Below, one piece after another: positions 16,947 through 26,394 of a stretch of DNA of 64,000 nt (the stretch's first letter is position 1; every line of letters starts with the position of its first letter). The translations under genes and the position numbers were made by a program. Where the stretch lies: positions 2,457,001 to 2,521,000 of the forward strand of contig NZ_CP150277.1 of NCBI RefSeq assembly GCF_037977385.1, written 5' to 3'. Below the pieces are notes generated by a model. That model was not told the DNA's origin, did no database searches, and was given only the letters and a program-made list of their open reading frames with translations. Origin of the DNA: Terribacillus sp. FSL K6-0262. Lineage in GTDB: Bacteria; Bacillota; Bacilli; Bacillales; Amphibacillaceae.

Positions 16947-18491
16947 ATGTTGGCAGCTTCCTATATGATCGGTGTGGACATGGGCACGACCAGTACAAAG
17001 GCCGTGCTGTTCACGACAACAGGCGAGGTGATTGCAAAGGAAGGGATCGAATATCCTTTGCATTCACCGACAGCAGAAACAGCAGAACAAGATCCGGAAG
17101 TGATTTTCCAAGCTGTCATCGCGACAATCCGGGATACGATCCGGGTCAGCAGAGTGGATCCAGCGGCGATTCGCTGTATTTCATTCAGCTCTGCGATGCA
17201 TAGTGTGATTGCAGTGGATGCGGCTGATGAACCATTGACCGCGTGCATCACCTGGGCGGATAATCGAGCGACGAAGTGGACGGAGAAAATCAAGGAAGAA
17301 ACGGACAGCCATAGCATTTACTTACGTACTGGCACACCGATTCATCCGATGGCTCCATTATCCAAATTGCGCTGGCTCAAGGAAGAGCATCCAGCCATTT
17401 TCGAAAAAGCGGCCAAATTCATCTCCATTAAAGAATACGTTTTCTTCAAATTGTTCGGCAGCTATAAGGTTGATTATTCCATTGCATCGGCGACTGGGAT
17501 GTTCAATCTGGAGGAGCTTGCTTGGGATAAAGAAGCACTTCAAGTTGCAGGGGTTACGGAGGATAAATTATCCGAGCCTGTTTCGACAACCTATCAATTC
17601 GTCGGTTTGACAGAGCAGATGGCGGATAAGCTGGGGGTGCTGCAGCAGACGCCGTTCATCATCGGTGCTAGCGACGGTGTCCTTTCGAATCTTGGAGTCG
17701 GTGCAGTGGATGAAGGAGTCGTTGCTGTCACAATCGGGACAAGCGGCGCCATCCGTGCGGTGACGGATCGCCCGACAACTGATCCGAAGGGCCGTATTTT
17801 CTGTTACGCATTGACGGAGGATCATTGGGTGATCGGCGGGCCGGTGAATAATGGCGGTGTCATCCTCCGCTGGGTCCGTGATGAGCTGGGCGCGGCCGAA
17901 ACGGAAACTGCAGCAAGGCTTGGCATCGATCCATACGAAGTGCTCACCAAGATCGCTTCCCAAGTGAAACCGGGATCGGATGGGTTATTATTCCATCCAT
18001 ACTTGGCAGGGGAGAGGGCGCCCCTTTGGGATGCCAATGCACGGGGATCCTTCTTCGGCCTGGGCTTGCATCATAAGAAGGAGCATATGATCCGGGCTGC
18101 GCTGGAGGGTGTGCTGTTCAATCTGTATTCCGTCCTGCTTGCTCTGACGGAATTAACAGGTAAGCCGAAGCGAATCCAGGCTACCGGCGGATTTGCCCGT
18201 TCTGCAGTATGGAGGCAGATGATGGCCGATATTTTCGATCAGGAGGTCCATATCCCGGAAAGCTATGAAAGCTCCTGCCTCGGGGCGGCTGTCCTTGGTT
18301 TATACAGTTTAGGGGATATCGATTCCTTTGATGTGGTCAATGATATGATCGGCAGGACGCATCACCATACTCCGGACCCGGAATGTGTCGAAGTATATCA
18401 GGAACTGATGAGCATCTATATCCAGCTATCCAGAAGCTTCCAAACGGAATATGAACGAATTGCTGATTTTCAGCGGAGGATGCTGCACTAA
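16947..18491 (+). CDS. gntK: Gluconokinase
   Basis: A 514-residue FGGY-family sugar kinase, one residue longer than B. subtilis GntK. The ATP phosphate-1 motif is GVDMGTTSTKAVLF. FSSAMHSVIAVD and TWADNRA are typical of gluconate kinases, and the C-terminal motifs are GTSGAIR, GERAPLWDANARG and ATGGFARSAVWRQMMADIF. It phosphorylates gluconate at C6 with ATP. GGGAGGGGAAG precedes the ATG. It lies between gnd and gntP in one operon. Confidence 0.92.
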   Translation: MLAASYMIGVDMGTTSTKAVLFTTTGEVIAKEGIEYPLHSPTAETAEQDPEVIFQAVIATIRDTIRVSRVDPAAIRCISFSSAMHSVIAVDAADEPLTACITWADNRATKWTEKIKEETDSHSIYLRTGTPIHPMAPLSKLRWLKEEHPAIFEKAAKFISIKEYVFFKLFGSYKVDYSIASATGMFNLEELAWDKEALQVAGVTEDKLSEPVSTTYQFVGLTEQMADKLGVLQQTPFIIGASDGVLSNLGVGAVDEGVVAVTIGTSGAIRAVTDRPTTDPKGRIFCYALTEDHWVIGGPVNNGGVILRWVRDELGAAETETAARLGIDPYEVLTKIASQVKPGSDGLLFHPYLAGERAPLWDANARGSFFGLGLHHKKEHMIRAALEGVLFNLYSVLLALTELTGKPKRIQATGGFARSAVWRQMMADIFDQEVHIPESYESSCLGAAVLGLYSLGDIDSFDVVNDMIGRTHHHTPDPECVEVYQELMSIYIQLSRSFQTEYERIADFQRRMLH

Positions 18492-18515
18492 AGCAGCTTT
18501 CCTCACCTACAGGTT

Positions 18516-18529
18516 TGAAAGCGCTTAAA
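18516..18529 (+). promoter_or_regulatory. cre box between gntK and gntP
   Basis: TGAAAGCGCTTAAA fits the CcpA consensus in its left arm and CG centre. It lies inside the operon, 26 bp before gntP, where bound CcpA could act as a transcription roadblock. Confidence 0.65.
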
Positions 18530-18554
18530 AAGAGAGAAGGGGAGAAATCGAGAG

Positions 18555-19877
18555 ATGGAAATCTATCTTTTACTCATGACATTGTTATCCATCGTGATCG
18601 TGGTCATCGGCGTGACATTGTTCAAATGGCATGCTTTTATCAGCTTGACGGTTGCTAGTCTTTTCCTGGCCATCACGGCAGGTCTGTCGTTCGATGAGAT
18701 TGTAGGAGCCTATGAAACCGGGGTCGGCAGAGTGCTCGGCCATCTGGTTGGTATCCTGGCACTCGGGACCATCCTTGGGAAGATGATGGCGGATTCCGGT
18801 GCCGGCAATCAGGTGGCGGACTTCTTCGTAGATAAGTTCGGACCGAAAAGATTGCCTTGGGCCATGTTCATATCTGGTTTTATCATCGGGATTCCTGTCT
18901 TTTTCGAGGTCGGTATCCTGATCGTGCTTCCGCTGGTGATCAGTATCTATAAAACTACGAAGCAGAACATTTTGTTGATCGCACTGCCGGTGATCGCTGG
19001 CCTTTCCATCGTACACGGCCTCGTGCCGCCGCATCCGGGTGCACTTGCAGCGATCAGCATCTTCGGGGCGGATATGGGTACGGTATTATTATACTCCCTC
19101 ATCATTGCCATTCCAGCAGGTATTCTCGGCGGCCCGGTATTTGCCAAATGGGTGCAGAAGCGTGTCGTGCCGGAAGGAGAACCGAATTTGATCAAAGTCA
19201 GCCAGCCCGAAAGCAAGCCGGGCACTGGCGTCAGCTTTTTTGTCATCCTGCTGCCGGTCTTATTGATGATCCTGTCAGCAGTAGGACCGTACTTGCCGCT
19301 TCCTGGCCTGGCTGAAAAACTGCTGATGTTCATCGGCAGCCCATTGGTGGCGTTATTGATCGCCGTTTTTGCGGCGTATTACTTCCTTGGTTTCAGGGAA
19401 GGCATGGACCGGGAGCGCTTGAAGAAAATGACGGAGGAATGCATCCTGCCTGTCGGTTCCATCATCCTGATCATCGGAGCAGGCGGAGGATTCAAGCAGG
19501 TGCTCATCGACAGCGGTGTCGGGGACACAATCGCGCATATGTCCGAGCATTTATCCCTTTCTCCGATCGTGCTGGCATTCCTTGTTGCCGGCCTGATCCG
19601 AATTGCGACAGGCTCCGCAACGGTCGCGCTGACTACTGCAGCCGGGATTGTTTCTCCCATCATCGAGCACGTGTCAGGTGTGAATCTGGAGCTGCTTGTC
19701 ATTGCAACCGGCGCGGGATCGCTCATGTTCTCCCATGTCAATGACGCGGGATTCTGGATGGTCAAGGAATATCTTGGTCTGACAGTCAAGGAAACATTCC
19801 GTACTTGGACAGTGCTGGAGACGATACTTTCCTTCGTCGCGTTCGCAGGCGTATTGGTCATGGATATATTTGTTTAA
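18555..19877 (+). CDS. gntP: Gluconate:H+ symporter
   Basis: A 440-residue GntP-family permease with about twelve to fourteen hydrophobic segments. Typical parts are GHLVGILALGTILGKMMADSGA, FISGFIIGIPVFFEVG, HGLVPPHPG, RIATGSATVALTTAAGIVSP and MFSHVNDAGFWMVKEY near the C-terminus. It imports gluconate with protons for GntK. AGAAGGGGAG precedes the ATG. A cre box just upstream suggests an extra catabolite check on uptake. Confidence 0.93.
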   Translation: MEIYLLLMTLLSIVIVVIGVTLFKWHAFISLTVASLFLAITAGLSFDEIVGAYETGVGRVLGHLVGILALGTILGKMMADSGAGNQVADFFVDKFGPKRLPWAMFISGFIIGIPVFFEVGILIVLPLVISIYKTTKQNILLIALPVIAGLSIVHGLVPPHPGALAAISIFGADMGTVLLYSLIIAIPAGILGGPVFAKWVQKRVVPEGEPNLIKVSQPESKPGTGVSFFVILLPVLLMILSAVGPYLPLPGLAEKLLMFIGSPLVALLIAVFAAYYFLGFREGMDRERLKKMTEECILPVGSIILIIGAGGGFKQVLIDSGVGDTIAHMSEHLSLSPIVLAFLVAGLIRIATGSATVALTTAAGIVSPIIEHVSGVNLELLVIATGAGSLMFSHVNDAGFWMVKEYLGLTVKETFRTWTVLETILSFVAFAGVLVMDIFV

Positions 19878-19888
19878 ATGATGAAGCA

Positions 19889-19922
19889 GGGAAAGCCAAA
19901 ACATGGTTTTTCCTTCTTTTTC
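19889..19922 (+). terminator. Terminator after gntP
   Basis: The stem GGAAAGCCA/TGGTTTTTCC, with one unpaired base, is followed by TTCTTTTT. Confidence 0.6.
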
Positions 19923-20035
19923 CATACTGTGATTAAATTTTTGCTTATCGAGGCTGGAAGCATTATGATAGCATCATGTGTGTTTTCCAAACCGGAAAAC
20001 CTTGTGCAACTTCAGTGTGGATGGTGAAATAGGCA

Positions 20036-20236
20036 ATGAAACGTTTATATTTTCTCACAGCCATTCCCTTCATCGGGATGCTGGGATTCCTCCCGTTCGC
20101 AAACAGAGTGGAACCATTTGTACTTTCCATGCCATTTGTCATGTTTTGGGTGGTCCTGTGGACTGTGCTATCATCAGTCATTTTGGTCATCATGTATAAA
20201 CTGGATCCGCGGAATGAAGAGGATGGGGAAAAATGA
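20036..20236 (+). CDS. yhjC: DUF3311 small membrane protein, YhjC-like
   Basis: A 66-residue protein with two hydrophobic helices and the conserved MPFVMFWVVLWTVLSSV segment of DUF3311. B. subtilis YhjC is the same length and is also paired with a sodium:solute symporter. It is thought to be a small partner subunit of the transporter. Its stop overlaps the yhjB start by four bases (ATGA), so translation is coupled. The ribosome site is weak (TAGG). Confidence 0.8.
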   Translation: MKRLYFLTAIPFIGMLGFLPFANRVEPFVLSMPFVMFWVVLWTVLSSVILVIMYKLDPRNEEDGEK

Positions 20237-21690
20237 ATATCGCACTTATCATTATTTTGGGATTTTTACTTTTAGCAGTCTTTTTAGGAATCAGGGCAAC
20301 AAGAGGAAAAGATATGAATCTCGAGCAATGGACAGTAGGCGGTCGCGGCTTCAGCGGCATTTTCGTTTTCCTCCTGATGGCCGGTGAAATCTACACGACA
20401 TTTTCCTTCCTGGGCGGAAGCGGCTGGGCTTATGGCAAAGGCGCGCCTGCCTTGTATGTGCTTATGTATATAGGTTTGTCATACGTCATGTCTTATTGGC
20501 TTTTGCCGGTCATCTGGCGATATGCGAAAGAAAAAAGACTTGTGTCACAATCCGATTTCTTCGTCAGCAAGTTCGACAGTCCTTATTTAGGTGTGCTGGT
20601 GGCCTTGGTGGGAGTGATCGGAATGATACCTGTCATCATCGTGCAGCTCAAAGGCTTGGGCATCATTGTTTCGGAGGCGTCATACGGCGCCATCTCCATG
20701 CAGGCAGCCGTATGGATAGGCGCAATCAGTCTGACGATCTATGTGATGCTTTCCGGAGTGCATGGATCGGCATGGACAGCAGCAATCAAGGATATTGTCA
20801 TGGTGGTTGTCATCTGTTTCCTTGGTATATATCTGCCTTTGCATTATTATGGGGGCTATCAGCCGATGTTTGAGGCGGTTCATGCTGCGGACCCTGACTT
20901 TTTGAAGTTCCCGGATGAAGGCTACAGTATGACATGGGTCATCTCCACGGTCTTGCTGCTCGTCCTCGGCTTCTATATGTGGCCGCAAGTGTTCAGTTCC
21001 ACATATACGGCGAAAAGCGAAAAGGTTTTTCGGAAGAATGCCATCATCAGCCCGCTTTATACGCTGATGTTATTATTCGTATTCTTTGTCGGAACAGCAG
21101 CAATTTTGACAGTGCCGGGACTAGAAGGGGAAGATGTGGACCTTGCCTTGCTGCGGCTCTCCTTGGAGACATTCGATCCTTGGGTGATAGGCATCATCGG
21201 CGGTGCCGGTCTACTGACAGCATTGGTACCGGGTTCTTTGCTGATGATGAATACGGCAACCTTGCTTGCCAAGAATATTTACCATGTGGCTGCTCCTCGA
21301 ACGACGGATAGGGCAATCGGGAGACTGGCGAGACTGCTGGTGCCAGTCGTTGCCTTGGTGGCTGTCTATTTTACGCTGCACGGAGGAGAAACCTTATCGA
21401 ATATCATTTTGATGGGCTATAGCTTGATGACACAGCTGGCCCCATCATTATTCTGCAGCTTGTCCAAACGGAATTTCATCAACAAGTATGGAGCGGCAGC
21501 GGGCATCCTTGCCGGTTTGGCCACCGTCGCTTATATCACAACGAGCCAAAAGACATTGCTTGACCTGATTCCATCCTTGCCGCATGAATGGAATGACCTG
21601 AATACAGGCATCATTGCTTTGGCAGTGAACTGTGTGGTGATGGTCATCATGAGCTTGGTGACACGGAGATACAAACAAGGCACGGTGTAA
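20233..21690 (+). CDS. yhjB: Sodium:solute symporter, YhjB-like
   Basis: A 485-residue SSS-family transporter (about 13 helices). Signatures are TVGGRGFSGIFVFLLMAGEIYTTFSFLGG in the first helices, SAWTAAIKDIVM, and GFYMWPQVFSSTYTAKSEK. The family couples import of organic solutes to sodium. B. subtilis YhjB has 489 residues and is paired with YhjC in the same order. The substrate is unknown; carboxylates are likely from the family. A strong terminator follows. Confidence 0.88.
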   Translation: MNIALIIILGFLLLAVFLGIRATRGKDMNLEQWTVGGRGFSGIFVFLLMAGEIYTTFSFLGGSGWAYGKGAPALYVLMYIGLSYVMSYWLLPVIWRYAKEKRLVSQSDFFVSKFDSPYLGVLVALVGVIGMIPVIIVQLKGLGIIVSEASYGAISMQAAVWIGAISLTIYVMLSGVHGSAWTAAIKDIVMVVVICFLGIYLPLHYYGGYQPMFEAVHAADPDFLKFPDEGYSMTWVISTVLLLVLGFYMWPQVFSSTYTAKSEKVFRKNAIISPLYTLMLLFVFFVGTAAILTVPGLEGEDVDLALLRLSLETFDPWVIGIIGGAGLLTALVPGSLLMMNTATLLAKNIYHVAAPRTTDRAIGRLARLLVPVVALVAVYFTLHGGETLSNIILMGYSLMTQLAPSLFCSLSKRNFINKYGAAAGILAGLATVAYITTSQKTLLDLIPSLPHEWNDLNTGIIALAVNCVVMVIMSLVTRRYKQGTV

Positions 21691-21731
21691 TTAAATCACT
21701 AGGGCTATCCTGGTTATCATGATAGAACTAC

Positions 21732-21890
21732 CTAATAGTAAAAGAGAAAACGAAGCTCCGGCTGCCAGATGCCGGAGCTTCGTTTCTGTATTTCTGCCAA
21801 GCTGCGATGATGTACTATATCAAAGCGGCTGCTTCGTTTAATAGAATCCGATGCTTCCGATATCAGTGTCCGATCTTTTTTTATAGTCAT
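21732..21890 (-). CDS. Possible small basic protein, 52 aa
   Basis: A minus-strand frame opens with ATG at 21890 after a textbook ATAAAGGAGGAAGC ribosome site. The product begins MTIKKDRTLISEASDSIKRS. Its 3' half runs through the yhjB terminator, which is unusual for a real gene, and I recognise no family. The strong ribosome site is the only support. Confidence 0.3.
   Translation of the reverse strand: MTIKKDRTLISEASDSIKRSSRFDIVHHRSLAEIQKRSSGIWQPELRFLFYY
21748..21785 (+). terminator. Terminator after yhjB
   Basis: A 15-bp perfect stem AAACGAAGCTCCGGC (21748-21762) and complement (21771-21785) with an 8-base loop ends in a short T tract. Confidence 0.9.
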
Positions 21891-21914
21891 TTCGCTTCCT
21901 CCTTTATGGTAAGA

Positions 21915-21944
21915 AAAAGCCTGCAGTCACAACTGCAGGCTTTT
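21915..21944 (-). terminator. Terminator of swrC
   Basis: A 13-bp perfect stem AAAAGCCTGCAGT/ACTGCAGGCTTTT with a CACA loop lies 11 bp past the swrC stop codon. Confidence 0.9.
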
Positions 21945-21954
21945 CTGTGTTCAT

Positions 21955-24900
21955 TTATTTCTTGGCTGCTTTTTTCGCCTGTTTCCTTTCCTTGCGGCGC
22001 TGACGTTCAGCTTTATGATGCTCTTGCAGGCTGAAGCGTGTCGTTGCTTCGTACACGATCGGTACGACAACGAGTGTCAGCAAGGTGGAACTGATGAGAC
22101 CGCCCATTACGGTGATTCCGAGTCCTTTGGAAATCAAGAGCGATCCGCCGCCTTCGAAGCCGAAGGCAAGTGGTGCAAGGGCACCGATTGTGGCAATTGC
22201 TGTCATCAAGATCGGACGAAGTCGGGTCGTACCGGCTTCAAGAATCGCTTCCCGGGTCGGGATGCCTTCTTTTTCCTTATGGATGATGCGGTCAACCAGA
22301 ACGATTGCATTCGTCACAACGATACCGATCAGCATCAGCACCCCGATCAGGGAAGAAACGCTGATTGTCTCGCCGCCTATGAATAACCCTACCAGCGCAC
22401 CGATGACTGTGAACGGCAAGGAGAAGAGGATGGCGAATGGTGCCAAGGCCCCGCCGAATGTCAAGACCAGTACGAAGTAAACGATCGCGATTGCTGCAAT
22501 GATGGCAAGGCCAAGCTGGCTGAACGATTCATTGATCTGTTCGGATACCCCGCCTTGATCGATGCTGACACCGTCAGGCAGATCAAGCTTATCGATTTCC
22601 TCTTGCAAGCCGGCAGTGGCAGTTGCGATATCATCGCTTGTAATATCGGCGGATACCGAACCATAAAGCTTTTCATCACGGCGCTGCAATGTATTCGGGG
22701 ACTGGCCGTCTTCGATCTCGGCAATCTCATTCAATGGCACTTCTGTTCCGAGTGCTGTCTGGATCGTCGTGTTTTCCAGATCCTCTTTATCCTCGAAGGA
22801 TTCGTCCGCTACTTGTACGTAGACATCCAATGCTTTGCCATCATCATTCTGAATGGTGGCAATGGATGGCTGGCTGCCTATGTTGGAAAGCTGGGCTGTC
22901 ACTTGGGCTGCTGTCAGGCCGAGTGCTGCCAGTTCTTCCTGATTGGCTACGATTGTATATTTATCATATTGCTCAGAAACATCGGAATCCACATTGGTGA
23001 AGTTGCCATCTTTTTCGATCAGATCCATGACCTGCTGAGATGCAGTTTGGATATCCTCCACATTATCACCGTAGATGTAATATTGCGCTGTATTGCTGCT
23101 TGTGCCGGTCATATCGATCGATCCCCACTCGCCTTGGTCCGTCATGGCTTGCAGGTCATCTACGACTGCTTCTGTTTCGCTTTGGATATCCTCGAAATCA
23201 TCGGCATAGCCCAAGTAGAAGAGGGCGGAATCACCGGATGTTCCCGAGAGCGGATTACCGCCGCTGCTGATCGTGTATTGCAAGGTTTCGACGCCTTTGC
23301 GGTCAAGTAGCATATCCTCGGCTTCAGAGGCGATTTCCTGAATGTCCTCGCGTGTCTGGCCAGGTTCAGGAGAATAAGAAGCGACTACCATATTCTCGCC
23401 GGTGCTAGGAATGAAGCTGACACCGATCGAAGGAACAAGGAACAAGCTTCCGATGAGCAGGACAACGGCAATGACGAATGTGATGATCTTATGCGACAAG
23501 CTCCAATTCAGGATGCGCTTGTAGAAATTCGCCAATCTGCTCGGTTTTTCTTCTTTGTGTACATAATTTTTGGCTTCCTCTTCGCTCGTGCCGCGATCCA
23601 ATCGTTTGCGGAAGAGCGTGTGTGCCACCATCGGCACTACGGTGACTGCAACCAGCAAGGATGCCAGCAGGGCGAATACTACTGCCAATGCGAATGGCAG
23701 GAACAATTCCCCGATTTGGCCCTCGACCAATCCGAGCGGCAGGAATACTGCCACTGTCACGACAGTGGAGGATAGGATCGGGATGAACATCTCACGCGTT
23801 GCATCGATGATCAATTCTTTTCCGCGCAGTTTCTCATCTGCCAGGGACATACGGCGGTAAATATTTTCCACGACGACAATCGAGTCATCGATCACCCGGC
23901 CGATGGCAACAGTGATGGCACCCAATGTCATGATGTTCAAGCTGATATCCATTTCGTAAAGGAAAATCAAGCCAATCAAAATCGATAATGGAATCGAGAT
24001 GATGGAAATGATCGTAGAACGGATATTTCGCAGGAACAAGAGGATGATGATCACGGCGAAAATAGCACCGAAGAGCGCTTTGTTCACCATTGTATGGACA
24101 GAATCCTCGATCGGCTGACCTTGGTCCATCGTCGAAGTGATGGTCATACCATCGTGATCTTCTTCAAATTGCTTGATCTCATCTTTGACTGCATTGACGA
24201 CTTCCACGGTGTTGGCACTTGGATCCTTCGTGATGTCTATCCCGATGGAATCCTGGCCATTCGTACGGGAAATCGACTCTACTTCACCGACTACTTCCAC
24301 TTCAGCCACATCCTGCAGCTGGATGGTCGGAAGTTCAGTCGGAGCCTGTGCTGCTTGTGCCGCTTGAGCTGCAGCATCAGCTTGAGCACCTGCAGCGGCC
24401 TCCTGGCTTTGTGCCTGCTGTGCACCGGCACCGCCGGTGAGCGGGATTTCCAAGTTGCGCAGATCATCGATGGTTACAATGTTGCCATCCACTGCAACGT
24501 TTTTCTCGCTGTTGCCGAATTGGTATAAGCCGAGCGGATAAGCATCGCTGCTATTCTGAATGACTTGACTTACAGTATCCTGTGTCAGACCGTTCTCGGC
24601 CAGTGCATCTTCATCATAGGTGATCTGTACTTCCTGCATTTGCTGCCCGGAGACACCGACATTAGCGACACCTTCTATTCCTTCCAATGCTGGCTGGAGG
24701 TCGTTTTCGACAGTCTGTGTCAATTCTTCGATCGACTGCTCGCTGTTAGAAGCACTCAATGTGATGACCGGGAAAGAATTCAAATTAATCTGTGATGCTT
24801 CCGGTTCTTCTGCATCATCCGGAAGCTGAACATTTTCAAGGGCTTCCTTTACTTCTGTTTCTGCTTCGTCCAAATCCTTGGAATAGGCGTATTCCAATTG

Positions 24901-25176
24901 GATCGTAGAAGCATTCTGCATGGATGTCGAGCTTACATTCTCCACGCCATCCAAGCTCTGTACCGCCTGTTCGAGCGGTTCTGTAACATTCTCCATTACT
25001 TCCTCTGGCGGTGCGCCAGGATATGTAGTCGTTACGGTAAGCACTGGTACGCTGATATCAGGAAGTGTTTCCAGCTTCATATTCGTACCGGCATATATGC
25101 CGGTTGCGACAACCATGATGGTCAGCAACCATACGGCAACCTTATTTTTTAACGAAAAGTTGATAAACTTTCTCAC
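21955..25176 (-). CDS. swrC: RND efflux pump, SwrC-like
   Basis: A 1073-residue AcrB/HAE-family pump with twelve helices and two large outer loops. Recognisable are the N-terminal helix followed by LPDISVPVLTVTTTYPGAPPEEV, GAITVAIGRVIDDSIVVVENI in the proton relay helix, and LIGVLMLIGIVVTNAIVLVDR in the second half. A Gly/Ala/Gln-rich stretch (AGAQQAQSQEAAAGAQADAA) interrupts the first outer loop. B. subtilis SwrC (YerP, 1065 residues) exports surfactin and other amphiphiles. The GTG start has AAAGGAG upstream. The divergent TetR gene and the shared operators match the yerO-swrC layout, so induction by its cargo is likely. The substrate is inferred. Confidence 0.9.
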   Translation of the reverse strand: MRKFINFSLKNKVAVWLLTIMVVATGIYAGTNMKLETLPDISVPVLTVTTTYPGAPPEEVMENVTEPLEQAVQSLDGVENVSSTSMQNASTIQLEYAYSKDLDEAETEVKEALENVQLPDDAEEPEASQINLNSFPVITLSASNSEQSIEELTQTVENDLQPALEGIEGVANVGVSGQQMQEVQITYDEDALAENGLTQDTVSQVIQNSSDAYPLGLYQFGNSEKNVAVDGNIVTIDDLRNLEIPLTGGAGAQQAQSQEAAAGAQADAAAQAAQAAQAPTELPTIQLQDVAEVEVVGEVESISRTNGQDSIGIDITKDPSANTVEVVNAVKDEIKQFEEDHDGMTITSTMDQGQPIEDSVHTMVNKALFGAIFAVIIILLFLRNIRSTIISIISIPLSILIGLIFLYEMDISLNIMTLGAITVAIGRVIDDSIVVVENIYRRMSLADEKLRGKELIIDATREMFIPILSSTVVTVAVFLPLGLVEGQIGELFLPFALAVVFALLASLLVAVTVVPMVAHTLFRKRLDRGTSEEEAKNYVHKEEKPSRLANFYKRILNWSLSHKIITFVIAVVLLIGSLFLVPSIGVSFIPSTGENMVVASYSPEPGQTREDIQEIASEAEDMLLDRKGVETLQYTISSGGNPLSGTSGDSALFYLGYADDFEDIQSETEAVVDDLQAMTDQGEWGSIDMTGTSSNTAQYYIYGDNVEDIQTASQQVMDLIEKDGNFTNVDSDVSEQYDKYTIVANQEELAALGLTAAQVTAQLSNIGSQPSIATIQNDDGKALDVYVQVADESFEDKEDLENTTIQTALGTEVPLNEIAEIEDGQSPNTLQRRDEKLYGSVSADITSDDIATATAGLQEEIDKLDLPDGVSIDQGGVSEQINESFSQLGLAIIAAIAIVYFVLVLTFGGALAPFAILFSLPFTVIGALVGLFIGGETISVSSLIGVLMLIGIVVTNAIVLVDRIIHKEKEGIPTREAILEAGTTRLRPILMTAIATIGALAPLAFGFEGGGSLLISKGLGITVMGGLISSTLLTLVVVPIVYEATTRFSLQEHHKAERQRRKERKQAKKAAKK

Positions 25177-25200
25177 GGTCCAGCTCCTTTATCCTTCATT

Positions 25201-25214
25201 TGACCAACTGGTCA
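25201..25214 (-). promoter_or_regulatory. TetR operator on the swrC side
   Basis: TGACCA-AC-TGGTCA is a perfect 6-2-6 palindrome between a TATAGT -10-like element (minus strand) and the swrC ribosome site. It shares its pattern with the site at 25346. Confidence 0.75.
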
Positions 25215-25345
25215 TTATTCCTCTATACTATAGGGAAGCCCATCGTAATGCAACAATTATATCAGGGGTATAAGGAAGTTTGATAGGGTAAATACGGCGT
25301 TTATAAAAGAATTCATAAATTATTCACAGTCTCTTAACACATCCA

Positions 25346-25359
25346 TGACCGACCGGTCA
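25346..25359 (+). promoter_or_regulatory. TetR operator on the regulator side
   Basis: TGACCG-AC-CGGTCA is a perfect 6-2-6 palindrome 19 bp before the regulator's ATG. With the site at 25201 it gives the consensus TGACCRACYGGTCA, which implies autoregulation. Confidence 0.8.
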
Positions 25360-25377
25360 GTCGAAAGGGAAGGCAAT

Positions 25378-26256
25378 ATGCAGGAGAAAAAAATCACCAT
25401 CATTGAACGGGCAACCGAGATCATTGCCAAAAAAGGCTACCATGCTGCCAGCATCCAGGAAATTGCAGAAGCAAGCAAACTCTCCAAAGGAGCATTCTAT
25501 CTTTATTTCAAATCGAAGGATGAACTGATGGAGGAAATCCTCCGCTATCATATCCGTCTGATAACGGAGGAGATCGAAAAAGTCGACCAGCTGGAATTGG
25601 ACAGCCGGGAGAAAGCGAAGCTGCGTCTGGCAACCATGATGCGCGAGCTCGTCAAACGCAGGAATTTCATCCTCATGAGGCGCCATGATATTGATTCCGA
25701 TATTGGAAAAGAGGTGGAACTGTTCTTCCTGGAGGAGATGGAGAGGCGAAGGCGTAAAACGGAGCTTGACTTGCTGGAGGTATATGGACAGGGGAGCAAG
25801 CCTTACTTAAAGGATCTGCGAATGCTGCAGGAGGGGATCCTTTTCCAGATCATCGGTGACATGCTTATTCATGGACTGATCCTTGATCTGGATAAAACAG
25901 CAGCCTATATTCTCGATCGAATGGATGATATGGTGGAGGGCCTCTTGAAGCGGAAGTCCGAGCCGCTTGTCACAGAAACGACTCCGGTCTCAGGTTCCAT
26001 TTTCGAGAAGGAGTTGAAGGAGAGGGAAGTCAAACAAGTCCTGGAGCGGATGCAAGTCGTCATCCTTACGCTGGATGCTCGTGAGCAGGATGTGGAAGAG
26101 CTGCAAGGTGCCATCGAATTGATCCAGGAAGAGATACAGAAAAAAGAGCCCAAAAAACTGCTCATCCAAGGATTGGCTGCCAATCTGAAAGGCATACCGG
26201 AGCTGGATGACTTGCGCCGGGAACTGGCGGGGCTCTTGGATATAAAAGTCCTGTAA
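25378..26256 (+). CDS. yerO: TetR-family repressor, YerO-like
   Basis: A 292-residue TetR regulator. The N-terminal helix-turn-helix is IIAKKGYHAASIQEIAEASKLSKGAFYLYFKSKDEL. The C-terminal half is long and helical, about 90 residues beyond an average TetR, as in B. subtilis YerO (288). I chose the ATG at 25378 because GGGAAGG lies upstream; the earlier in-frame ATG at 25345 falls at the operator. It should repress itself and swrC from two near-identical palindromes in the shared control region. Confidence 0.85.
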   Translation: MQEKKITIIERATEIIAKKGYHAASIQEIAEASKLSKGAFYLYFKSKDELMEEILRYHIRLITEEIEKVDQLELDSREKAKLRLATMMRELVKRRNFILMRRHDIDSDIGKEVELFFLEEMERRRRKTELDLLEVYGQGSKPYLKDLRMLQEGILFQIIGDMLIHGLILDLDKTAAYILDRMDDMVEGLLKRKSEPLVTETTPVSGSIFEKELKEREVKQVLERMQVVILTLDAREQDVEELQGAIELIQEEIQKKEPKKLLIQGLAANLKGIPELDDLRRELAGLLDIKVL

Positions 26257-26262
26257 AGGAGG

Positions 26263-26292
26263 GCTGGCTGCAGGAATGCATGCCGGCTTTTT
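26263..26292 (+). terminator. Terminator after the TetR gene
   Basis: The stem GCTGGC-TGCA / TGCA-T-GCCGGC (one G-T pair, one bulge) is followed by TTTTT. Confidence 0.7.
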
Positions 26293-26342
26293 GTATGCTT
26301 AAATAAGTTTCCGTTAAGATGCGGAAAAATAATAGCAGGAAA

Positions 26343-26356
26343 TGAAAACGTTTTCA
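26343..26356 (+). promoter_or_regulatory. cre box of the second PTS operon
   Basis: TGAAAACGTTTTCA is a perfect 14-bp palindrome identical to the ideal CcpA site. A TATATT -10-like element follows at 26360-26365; no good -35 is seen, which fits an activator-dependent promoter. Confidence 0.9.
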
Positions 26357-26394
26357 TAGTATATTGAAAGCAAGAACCGAAGGGGGTAGAAAAA

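Noticed and set aside
22555..23310. A 251-codon frame opposite swrC
   Set aside because: The swrC reading frame is intact and conserved along its full length, so this is a shadow.
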